From Oscillospiraceae bacterium (GTDB taxonomy: Bacteria; Bacillota; Clostridia; Oscillospirales; Ruminococcaceae), in the NCBI GenBank assembly GCA_029240015.1, contig JARBTU010000013.1, forward strand, positions 1 to 14,643: DNA of 14,643 bases, read 5' to 3'. Under the pieces are notes generated by a model. The model was given only the letters and a program-made list of their open reading frames with translations, did no database searches and was not told the origin of the DNA. Of this stretch, positions 1-6,025 are shown piece after piece. Both the position numbers and the translations under genes were made by a program. How positions within the stretch are numbered: position 1 is the first letter of the stretch; the number at the start of each line of letters is the position of its first letter.

Positions 1-1
1 T

Positions 2-313
2 AAACGTGGTTTTGGAGGTGCATTGTTTGCAGGCGTTTTAGGAGGGCTGTTTGCATCTCCTTGTGCAACCCCGGTTTTAGTTGTGCTCCTTGCTTTTGTT
101 GCAAAAGAAGGAAACTTGTTCCTGGGAATTGTGTTGCTTCTTTTATATTCACTGGGTCACAGCGTCTTAGTGCTGATTGCGGGAACATCAGTCGGATTTG
201 TTAAAAATTTGTCCTCCAATCCAAAGTATGGAAAAGCAAATAAAATTTTAAAAATTGTCATGGGTTCCATGATATTATTATTATCCTTTTATATGTTTTA
301 TTTGGGGTTTTAA
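2..313 (+). CDS. CcdA/DsbD-like transmembrane protein, C-terminal part (5' end outside window)
   Basis: This is the last 103 codons of a membrane protein whose reading frame is open to the left window edge, so its real start lies upstream; the internal TTG at 23 is not a credible start. The visible part is very hydrophobic, with about three membrane helices. Near its beginning it has the motif SPCATPVL, which matches the second conserved cysteine-proline motif of the CcdA/DsbD transmembrane family. Proteins of this family pass reducing equivalents from cytoplasmic thioredoxin across the membrane to extracellular thiol proteins, for instance in cytochrome c maturation. The partner cysteine, expected in an earlier helix, is outside the window. 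A hairpin terminator follows 25 nt after the stop, so it probably ends its own transcript and is not part of the hydrogenase operon. The family call is good; the specific substrate is unknown. Confidence 0.8.
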   Translation, partial: KRGFGGALFAGVLGGLFASPCATPVLVVLLAFVAKEGNLFLGIVLLLLYSLGHSVLVLIAGTSVGFVKNLSSNPKYGKANKILKIVMGSMILLLSFYMFYLGF

Positions 314-338
314 TGAAGCTGTTTTATACTTTAAAACA

Positions 339-383
339 ATTAAAATACCTGTCTCTTAAATTTTGAGAGACAGGTATTTTAAT
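339..383 (+). terminator. Intrinsic terminator after the CcdA-like gene
   Basis: A perfect 18-bp inverted repeat has its left arm at 339-356 (attaaaatacctgtctct) and its right arm at 366-383, with a 9-nt loop. The A/T-rich outer parts of the arms give a U-rich 3' side on either strand, although no long separate T-run follows. It separates the CcdA-like gene from the ech promoter region. Confidence 0.75.
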
Positions 384-423
384 TTAAAGCAGTAAAAGTC
401 TTTCATCAATTTGAACACAGTAT

Positions 424-456
424 GGCACTTGTGCACAAATATCTGTACTTTGTGCC
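424..456. promoter_or_regulatory. Palindrome cluster upstream of ech (possible operator)
   Basis: The 10-bp perfect palindrome TTGTGCACAA lies at 429-438. A second TTGTGC copy starts at 450, 21 bp after the first, which is about two helical turns. An outer ggcac/gtgcc pair (424-428 and 452-456) encloses both. The cluster is about 45-75 bp upstream of the -35 box of the likely ech promoter. The repeats are directly visible; protein binding is only inferred. The half-site TTGTG/CACAA resembles the ends of Rex boxes, but the usual 8-bp centre is absent, so no regulator is assigned. Confidence 0.35.
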
Positions 457-499
457 TTGTATAAATAAGAAATATTTTTTAATGATTTGTTGATTATAC

Positions 500-528
500 T
501 TGAATTTTCATAGAAATGGTGGTAGAAT
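500..528 (+). promoter_or_regulatory. Likely promoter of the ech-hyp operon
   Basis: A sigma-A-like promoter has -35 TTGAAT (500-505), a 17-bp spacer and -10 TAGAAT (523-528), with an upstream TGG that gives an extended -10 (TGn). Transcription would start near 535, leaving a leader of about 60 nt before the echA start at 596. A TATAAA at 460-465 is a weaker alternative without a good -35. Confidence 0.6.
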
Positions 529-582
529 TACAAAAGATTTATATAAAATACCTAATTCAATAAAATATAATTATAATTTTTC

Positions 583-588
583 GAGGTG
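583..588 (+). promoter_or_regulatory. Ribosome binding site that fixes the echA start
   Basis: GAGGTG lies 7 nt before the TTG at 596. The earlier in-frame TTG at 500 sits inside the -35 box and has no Shine-Dalgarno sequence, so this site decides the start. Confidence 0.75.
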
Positions 589-595
589 TTCTAAT

Positions 596-2509
596 TTGTA
601 TTTTGTAAGCTTTTTATTACTATTCCCTGTTCTTACAGCTGTTTTATTATTTTTTGCCAAAGGTTACCTTGCAAAGAAAATTATTGTGATTACTTCAAGC
701 GTTGTTATATCCGGCATGGCATTAATTTTTGCGACAATGAATTTTTTTACACTCTCAAATCGTTTTTATATAAAAGACGCGGAATTTGTTAATATCTTGT
801 TTCTCATTATTGAATTTGTTATCATGTGCTACCTCATATATCTTGGAATAAGGTTTAAGAAGTATTATGTCTCTCTGTTGTCTCTCGTCCAGTCGGGCAT
901 TTTGTTTTGGTTAGAATTATCAGGACAGGCAAAGACAGAACATTCTTTTAATATTTATATCGACAAGTTCGCGATAATTATGTGCTCAATCATCGCTGTT
1001 ATCGGCTGTTTAATCTGTGTATATGCCGTCGGGTACATGAAAAGCTATCATCAGCACCACAAGGAATATAAAGACAGAACGACTCTGTTTTTTCCGTTAT
1101 TGTTCCTGTTCATTAGTGCAATGTTTGGGATTGTGTTCTCGGACAACTTGATTTGGCTGTTTTTCTTTTGGGAAATCACAACATTCTGCTCCTTTTTACT
1201 CATCGGATACACCAAGACAAAAGAGGCTGTTACCAATTCCTTCAGAGCATTATGGATGAACCTAATCGGCGGATTATGCTTCGCTGTGGCTATTGCGTAC
1301 TGTGCCTTAAAGCTGCATACACTTTCTTTGCACACGATTGTTCACATGGGGGCGGGCGCACAGGCAGTAACCATTCCAGTATTTTTATTATGCATTGCAT
1401 GTCTTACAAAATCTGCTCAGCTTCCTTTTTCCAAATGGCTTCTTGGGGCAATGGTGGCACCGACTCCTACTTCTGCACTGCTTCATTCTGCAACGATGGT
1501 AAAAGCGGGAGCATATTTGCTCATCAGGCTTTCTCCTTTGTTGGCACACACTGTTGCGGGCGCCTTGGTTACAACTATCGGGGGATTCACTTTTTTGGCG
1601 ACCTCATTGCTTGCGATTTCTCAAAGTGATGGGAAAAAAGTTCTTGCGTACTCTACTATTGCGAACCTAGGACTGATTATTGCGTGTGCCGGAATAGGCA
1701 TGTATGAAGCAGTATGGGCGGCTATGCTTCTTATCCTCTTCCATGCTGTATCCAAATCACTGATGTTTCTTTCGGTGGGTGCTGTCGAAAACAGCATTGG
1801 CAGCAGGAATATTGAAGATATGCACGGATTAATTGTAAAGGTTCCTGCACTTGCCTTTGTGATGCTTATCGGGATTGCGGGCATGTTCTTGGCACCGTTC
1901 GGCATGCTGATTTCCAAATGGGCAGCCTTAAAAGCTTTTATTGATTCCAACAGCATTTTGTTAATCATTTTCCTGGTATACGGAAGTGCCGCAACGTTAT
2001 TTTATTGGACCAAATGGCTTTCCAAACTTGTCGCAGGTGTTCATCACAGCGAAAGAAAGGATAATCAGGCAAAAGGGTGTGAATGGTTTTCACTTCTTGC
2101 GCATTCGGGAATCATGATATTTTTATGTCTGTCTTTTCCTACAATATCAAGGCACTTGATTGAACCGTTTTTATCTGAAATCTTTGGTTATAAAATATCT
2201 TCTATTATAGGGGATGGGAACATACAAATCATGACCTTTATGCTTTGTATGATATTTATTCTTCCTTTTGGAATCCGGGTATTAACTTTGGATAAGACAA
2301 GCAAACAAAAGTCGTCTTACATGTGTGGCATTAACACAGGGGACGACAGAAAATTTGTGGATTCTCTTGGTGAGAAAAAGAAGATGTATCTTTCAAACTG
2401 GTACATGGAAGATTTGTTTGGCGAAAAGAAAATTCTTCTCCCTTCAATCATCATTGCTACTGTAATCATAGTTGTATTACTTGTGATTGGGATAGGGGGG
2501 GCACTATAA
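596..2509 (+). CDS. echA: Ech hydrogenase subunit EchA (NuoL-like ion-translocating membrane subunit)
   Basis: EchA is the large antiporter-like membrane subunit of energy-converting [NiFe] hydrogenase, homologous to NuoL and Mrp-type antiporter subunits, and is thought to translocate H+ or Na+. With the TTG start at 596 the protein has 637 residues, a normal EchA length, and begins directly with a hydrophobic helix (MYFVSFLLLFPVLTA). The antiporter core is clear: FFFWEITTFCSF carries the conserved helix-5 glutamate (about residue 193), TKSAQLPFSKWL carries the helix-7 lysine (about 272), and PTPTSALLHSATMVKAG (about 289-305) is the family signature with the histidine and lysine of the next helix. 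A last membrane helix closes the C-terminus. The longer frame from 500 would add 32 residues of polar, unconserved sequence and start within the promoter. The stop overlaps the echB start by one base (TAATG), so translation is probably coupled. Confidence 0.95.
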   Translation: MYFVSFLLLFPVLTAVLLFFAKGYLAKKIIVITSSVVISGMALIFATMNFFTLSNRFYIKDAEFVNILFLIIEFVIMCYLIYLGIRFKKYYVSLLSLVQSGILFWLELSGQAKTEHSFNIYIDKFAIIMCSIIAVIGCLICVYAVGYMKSYHQHHKEYKDRTTLFFPLLFLFISAMFGIVFSDNLIWLFFFWEITTFCSFLLIGYTKTKEAVTNSFRALWMNLIGGLCFAVAIAYCALKLHTLSLHTIVHMGAGAQAVTIPVFLLCIACLTKSAQLPFSKWLLGAMVAPTPTSALLHSATMVKAGAYLLIRLSPLLAHTVAGALVTTIGGFTFLATSLLAISQSDGKKVLAYSTIANLGLIIACAGIGMYEAVWAAMLLILFHAVSKSLMFLSVGAVENSIGSRNIEDMHGLIVKVPALAFVMLIGIAGMFLAPFGMLISKWAALKAFIDSNSILLIIFLVYGSAATLFYWTKWLSKLVAGVHHSERKDNQAKGCEWFSLLAHSGIMIFLCLSFPTISRHLIEPFLSEIFGYKISSIIGDGNIQIMTFMLCMIFILPFGIRVLTLDKTSKQKSSYMCGINTGDDRKFVDSLGEKKKMYLSNWYMEDLFGEKKILLPSIIIATVIIVVLLVIGIGGAL

Positions 2510-3372
2510 TGATAAAGATTGTTTCCACTGTTTTATATCTCGTCTTTGCGCCTGTTTTTGGTGGTTTGCTTGCGGGAGTGGACCGAAAAATCACAGCAAG
2601 AATGCAGGGGAGAAAAGGTCCGCCTATCTTACAGCCTTTTTATGATATTTTCAAGCTTTTTTCCAAGGAAGCCATTGTTGTGGACCATCTGCAAAATTTA
2701 TTCGTGATCGGATATTTGGTTTTTATCATATTTACAGGCTGTCTGTTTTTTTACGGCGGAGACTTGCTTCTGGCTTTCTTTGCTATCACACTTGCTGAAA
2801 TTTTCTTGATTATGTGCGCAAGTTCGGCTAATTCGGCATACAGCTCCATGGGGTCGCAAAGAGAGCTCTTGCAAATGATGGCGTACGAGCCTATGATTTT
2901 AATTGTTGCGATTGGATTTTATATTGCAACCGGAAGCTTTTCGGTAGGGGAGATTATTACTTCCCAAACTTCTGCAATTGCAACCACTCCGGGAATATTT
3001 TTAGGATATCTTTACATCCTTACGATTAAGTTCAGAAAGTCCCCGTTTGATTTAAGCACATCTCACCATGCCCATCAAGAGATGGTAAAAGGGCTTACGG
3101 TTGAGCTTTCCGGCCGCACTCTGGGCATCACAGAGCTTGCACATTGGTACGAAAATACGTTCTTGATAGGGATTATCGCGATTTTCATCATTAATGCAAC
3201 TTGGTGGAGCTGGATTGTCGCTTTGGCGGTCTGCGCATTGGCTTATTTCATGGAAATACTGATTGACAACACCTATGCCAGAGTAAAATGGAAAGTCCTT
3301 CTCAATTCCTCTTGGATTGTTGCGTTTGGTTTGGGAATATTAAACTTACTTGCTCTATATTATATCAAATAG
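2509..3372 (+). CDS. echB: Ech hydrogenase subunit EchB (NuoH-like membrane subunit)
   Basis: EchB is the membrane subunit that connects the hydrogenase module to the ion pump, homologous to NuoH of complex I and HycD/HyfC. The 287-residue protein has about eight membrane helices. Its family motif GRKGPPILQPFYDIFKLF lies near residues 34-51, on the loop after the first helix. A second conserved loop reads SPFDLSTSHHAHQEM followed by VELSG, which corresponds to the acidic quinone-cavity loop of NuoH in the histidine-rich form seen in Ech enzymes. The ATG overlaps the echA stop by one base and is preceded by a G-rich Shine-Dalgarno run (AGGGGGG, about 2494-2500). A 41-nt gap follows before echC. 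Assignment as EchB rather than the related HycD or MbhM rests on the surrounding six-gene ech order. Confidence 0.95.
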   Translation: MIKIVSTVLYLVFAPVFGGLLAGVDRKITARMQGRKGPPILQPFYDIFKLFSKEAIVVDHLQNLFVIGYLVFIIFTGCLFFYGGDLLLAFFAITLAEIFLIMCASSANSAYSSMGSQRELLQMMAYEPMILIVAIGFYIATGSFSVGEIITSQTSAIATTPGIFLGYLYILTIKFRKSPFDLSTSHHAHQEMVKGLTVELSGRTLGITELAHWYENTFLIGIIAIFIINATWWSWIVALAVCALAYFMEILIDNTYARVKWKVLLNSSWIVAFGLGILNLLALYYIK

Positions 3373-3413
3373 AAAAAGATACCCACAAAGTTCAAAAAGG
3401 GAAGTGAGACAAA

Positions 3414-3848
3414 ATGTCGTTTGCCTCAAAGTCACCATGGCTTATACATTATGACGGTTCAAGCTGTAACGGGTGTGATATTGAAGTTTTGGCGTGCTTA
3501 ACGCCTGTATATGATGTGGAACGGTTTGGTGTTATAAACACGGGAAACCCAAAACATGCGGATATCTTTCTGATTACAGGTGGCATAAATAAACAAAATG
3601 AAGAAGTCGTAAAACAAATATACGACCAAATGCCTTCTCCTAAAGTGGTTGTAGCGGTTGGAGCTTGTGCCTGCAACGGCGGAATATTTAAAGAATGCTA
3701 TAACATTATGGGCGGAGTGGATAAAGTACTCCCTGTGGATATTTATGTTTCCGGCTGTGCTGCCAGACCTGAAGCCATTATTGATGGGGTTGTCAAAGCG
3801 GTTGCATTGCTGGACGAAAAATCAAAATCCATATCACAAGGAAGGTGA
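3414..3848 (+). CDS. echC: Ech hydrogenase small subunit EchC (NuoB-like, [4Fe-4S])
   Basis: EchC is the small hydrogenase subunit, the NuoB homologue, carrying the proximal [4Fe-4S] cluster that passes electrons between EchF and the NiFe site in EchE. It faces the cytoplasm and is 144 residues long, as is usual for this short form. The four expected cysteine ligands are present: C18 and C21 in GSSCNGCDIE, C85 in VGACACNGG, and C115 in VSGCAARPE. There is no signal peptide, in keeping with group 4 enzymes whose catalytic domain stays cytoplasmic. The start ATG at 3414 has AAGGGAAG upstream. The gene ends 7 nt before the echD start, and its last bases include the echD ribosome binding site. 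Confidence 0.96.
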   Translation: MSFASKSPWLIHYDGSSCNGCDIEVLACLTPVYDVERFGVINTGNPKHADIFLITGGINKQNEEVVKQIYDQMPSPKVVVAVGACACNGGIFKECYNIMGGVDKVLPVDIYVSGCAARPEAIIDGVVKAVALLDEKSKSISQGR

Positions 3849-3849
3849 G
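3842..3849 (+). promoter_or_regulatory. Ribosome binding site that fixes the echD start
   Basis: AAGGTGAG overlaps the echC stop codon and lies 6 nt before the ATG at 3856. The frame also has an ATG at 3658 deep inside echC, but that would add 66 residues that read as out-of-frame echC, so 3856 is the real start. Confidence 0.75.
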
Positions 3850-3855
3850 CCATTT

Positions 3856-4197
3856 ATGACAACACAAAGCATTACAACGATATCGAATGAAAATTTAATT
3901 TCAGAAGTCATAAAGTTGAAAGATGAGGGGTATCGTCTGGTTCAAATCTGTGCAACCACAGTAAATTCAGAATATGAAATTACCTACTCGTTTGCTTTGG
4001 ACTATGAATTTTTGTGCATCAGGCTGATGATACCTGAAGAAGCTGAAATTATGAGTATCAGCCAAGTTTTTGCTCCGGCATTCTTATATGAAAATGAAAT
4101 GAAAGATTTGTTTGGAATCAAAATCAATGCACTGAGCCTTGATTATCAGGGGAATTTTTATAGACTGGAGCAAAAAACGCCCTATAAAAATCAATAA
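3856..4197 (+). CDS. echD: Ech hydrogenase subunit EchD (NuoC-like)
   Basis: EchD corresponds to the NuoC (30-kDa) subunit of complex I. It is a soluble structural subunit without cofactors that packs against the large subunit. From the ATG at 3856 it has 113 residues, close to other EchD proteins and shorter than NuoC. The recognisable part is the stretch FAPAFLYENEMKDLFGIKI (about residues 72-90), which matches the NuoC signature around 'ERE-xx-DLFGI'. The N-terminal half is weakly conserved, as is normal for EchD. Position between echC and echE fits the standard ech order. A 42-nt gap follows before echE. Confidence 0.92.
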   Translation: MTTQSITTISNENLISEVIKLKDEGYRLVQICATTVNSEYEITYSFALDYEFLCIRLMIPEEAEIMSISQVFAPAFLYENEMKDLFGIKINALSLDYQGNFYRLEQKTPYKNQ

Positions 4198-4239
4198 ATT
4201 CCCCACTATTATAATGACTTAGAGAAAGAGAGAATTGCT

Positions 4240-5319
4240 ATGTCTGCAAGAAGTATAGTTCCGTTTGGACCTCAGCATCCGGTTCTGCCGGAACCCATTC
4301 ATCTTGATTTGGTGCTTGAAGACGAAACAGTTATTGAAGCAATCCCTTCCATTGGCTTTGTGCACAGAGGGCTGGAAAAACTGGTTGAAAAAAAAGACTT
4401 TCAAGACTATGTTTATGTAGCGGAAAGAATCTGCGGCATCTGCAGTTTTATTCATGGCATGGGATATTGCAGTGCTATAGAAAGCACCATGGGAATCGAA
4501 GTTCCGAGAAGAGCAGAATATTTGCGCACCATTTGGGGCGAAATGTCACGGATTCACAGCCATTTGCTGTGGCTTGGTCTGCTTGCAGATGCTTTTGGAT
4601 TCGAAAGCTTATTTATGCAGTCGTGGAAGCTGCGTGAAAAGATTTTGGACATGTTTGAGATGACAACGGGCGGAAGAGTCATCTTTTCTGTCAACCAAAT
4701 CGGTGGTGTTAAAAGAGACATGGACTCAGATACGCTAAAGCTTTTTATAAAAATATTTGATGACATGAAGAAAGAGCTTACCGCGCTTACAAAAGCATTT
4801 TTGAACGACTATTCTGTGAATACAAGGCTAAAAGGGGTCGGAATCCTTACTAAAGAAAAAGCCCATGAACTTGGCGCAGTCGGACCGATGATGCGTTCAA
4901 GCGGGATCGAAATTGATACAAGAAAGCTTGGATACAGCGCATATAACGAGCTTGATTTTCAGGTTATCACAAGCCCTGTGGGCGACAGCTATGCCAGAAC
5001 TGAAGTACGGATCAATGAAATTTTTCAGTCGATAGAAATCATACGGCAGGCGGCACAAAAAATCCCTGATACGGAGCTTTCTTTGGTAGTCAAAGGGTTC
5101 CCAAGCGGTGAATATTTTATGAGGGCGGAACAGCCACGCGGCGAAGCAATTTATTATGTCAAAGGTAACGGTACGAAATTTTTAGACCGTGTCCGCGTCC
5201 GAACACCTACTTTTGCGAACCTCCCCTCTATGCTTGAAGTCTTAAAAGGGTGCCAGCTTGCGGATGTTCCTACACTAATTTTGACTATAGATCCTTGCAT
5301 AAGCTGTACTGAAAGATAG
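4240..5319 (+). CDS. echE: Ech hydrogenase large subunit EchE ([NiFe] catalytic subunit, NuoD-like)
   Basis: EchE holds the NiFe active site where H2 is made or split. The 359-residue protein has the N-terminal motif RICGICSFIHG with C65 and C68, and the C-terminal motif DPCISCTER with C353 and C356. These four cysteines bind nickel, two of them bridging to iron. The protein ends exactly at the arginine of DPCxxCxxR. Most [NiFe] hydrogenases have another 15 or more residues here that a protease removes after nickel insertion; this one is already in the mature form, as reported for some CooH/Ech-type enzymes. The overall NuoD-like fold is supported by GPQHP near the N-terminus. The start ATG follows a purine-rich GAGAAAGAGAGA sequence. 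Only 10 nt separate it from echF. Confidence 0.97.
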   Translation: MSARSIVPFGPQHPVLPEPIHLDLVLEDETVIEAIPSIGFVHRGLEKLVEKKDFQDYVYVAERICGICSFIHGMGYCSAIESTMGIEVPRRAEYLRTIWGEMSRIHSHLLWLGLLADAFGFESLFMQSWKLREKILDMFEMTTGGRVIFSVNQIGGVKRDMDSDTLKLFIKIFDDMKKELTALTKAFLNDYSVNTRLKGVGILTKEKAHELGAVGPMMRSSGIEIDTRKLGYSAYNELDFQVITSPVGDSYARTEVRINEIFQSIEIIRQAAQKIPDTELSLVVKGFPSGEYFMRAEQPRGEAIYYVKGNGTKFLDRVRVRTPTFANLPSMLEVLKGCQLADVPTLILTIDPCISCTER

Positions 5320-5329
5320 TGATAAAAAT

Positions 5330-5671
5330 ATGACAATCATGAATTTTACGAAAACAATCTTAAAAAATTTGTTTTCAAAGCCTGCAACAACAAAGTATCC
5401 TTTCGTGAAGAAAGAGTACCCCGAGGGTACAAGAGGAAAAGTGGAGATTGATATTGATTCCTGTATTTTTTGCGGAATATGCAGCAGAAAATGCCCTCCC
5501 AATGTTATTGAAGTCAACAGAGAAAAAAAAGAATGGAAAATTGATCCCTTCGGATGCATTTCCTGTTCTGCTTGTGTATATGCCTGTCCTAAAAAGTGCC
5601 TTTTCATGAACCAAGAATACACCGCTCCTGCACCACAAAAAACCACGAATACTTTCACAAAAGGAGAATAA
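5330..5671 (+). CDS. echF: Ech hydrogenase subunit EchF (2x[4Fe-4S] ferredoxin-like, NuoI-like)
   Basis: EchF is the electron-entry subunit, homologous to NuoI, and accepts electrons from soluble ferredoxin. Both cluster motifs are complete: C45, C48, C51 and C55, then C76, C79, C82 and C86. Each fourth cysteine is followed by proline, as in bacterial 2x[4Fe-4S] ferredoxin domains. The N-terminal stretch (TKTILKNLFSKPATTKYP) is the usual EchF lead-in that docks to the membrane part. The start could be the ATG at 5330 or the one at 5339, three codons later; neither has a strong Shine-Dalgarno site, so translation may depend on coupling to echE. The C-terminal tail after C86 is polar and unconserved. 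hypA follows after 3 nt. Confidence 0.95.
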   Translation: MTIMNFTKTILKNLFSKPATTKYPFVKKEYPEGTRGKVEIDIDSCIFCGICSRKCPPNVIEVNREKKEWKIDPFGCISCSACVYACPKKCLFMNQEYTAPAPQKTTNTFTKGE

Positions 5672-5674
5672 TTT

Positions 5675-6016
5675 ATGCACGAATATCATGAAGCGATTCA
5701 TATTATCGAACATGCAATCGAACAAGCACAAAAAGAAAACAAAAATAAAGTAACCAAAATTAACTTGGTTATCGGAGAGAGTTCCGGATATTCGGGAGAA
5801 ACGATTCAGCTCCATTTTGAAGATGCTGCAAAAGGTACCATTTGCGAAGGAGCAGAAATTTCCGTAAGACCGGTAAAAACGATGCTCAAATGTCCAAATT
5901 GCGGGGAACTTTTTGTTCGCAAGCCGTTACATTTTGACTGTCCCCATTGCGGGACGGACGGTATCCCAAGTGATGTAGGGAAAGAAATGAGCATCGAGAG
6001 CATTGAAGCTGAGTAA
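5675..6016 (+). CDS. hypA: Hydrogenase nickel-insertion protein HypA
   Basis: HypA is the zinc-containing nickel metallochaperone that brings Ni(II) to the hydrogenase large subunit, normally together with the GTPase HypB. The 113-residue protein starts MHE, giving the N-terminal amine and His2 that bind nickel, and has the zinc site C73-x2-C76 with C89-x2-C92. Length and layout are typical. A strong Shine-Dalgarno sequence (AAAAGGAG) lies in the end of echF, 3 nt upstream. In many organisms hypB follows hypA directly. Here the next gene, 9 nt downstream, is hypF, and no HypB-like GTPase is encoded in the window, so its partner must lie elsewhere or be replaced. Confidence 0.96.
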   Translation: MHEYHEAIHIIEHAIEQAQKENKNKVTKINLVIGESSGYSGETIQLHFEDAAKGTICEGAEISVRPVKTMLKCPNCGELFVRKPLHFDCPHCGTDGIPSDVGKEMSIESIEAE

Positions 6017-6025
6017 CCGATAGTG

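Noticed and set aside
384..595. Nickel/cobalt or other riboswitch in the ech leader
   Set aside because: The leader from the predicted start site is only about 60 nt, A/T-rich and without conserved paired elements that I can recognise.
1051..1968. Open frames on both strands overlapping echA (for example 1051-1335, 1153-1629, 1621-1968)
   Set aside because: They lie inside a well-conserved gene, have no ribosome sites or recognisable domains, and are shadow frames.
3658..3855. Long N-terminal extension of echD overlapping echC
   Set aside because: It reads as out-of-frame echC, and a proper ribosome site and ATG lie at 3842-3858.
4207..4216. Perfect -10-like TATAAT (4210-4215) in the gap before echE
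   Set aside because: No -35-like sequence lies 16-18 bp upstream, and the gene is within a tight operon, so an internal promoter is not supported.
5414..5430. Inverted repeat GTACCC-cga-GGGTAC in echF
   Set aside because: Short, within coding sequence and without positional logic; probably chance.
5275..5815. Minus-strand frames opposite echF and hypA
   Set aside because: Shadows of genes with intact metal-binding motifs; composition is that of antisense coding DNA.
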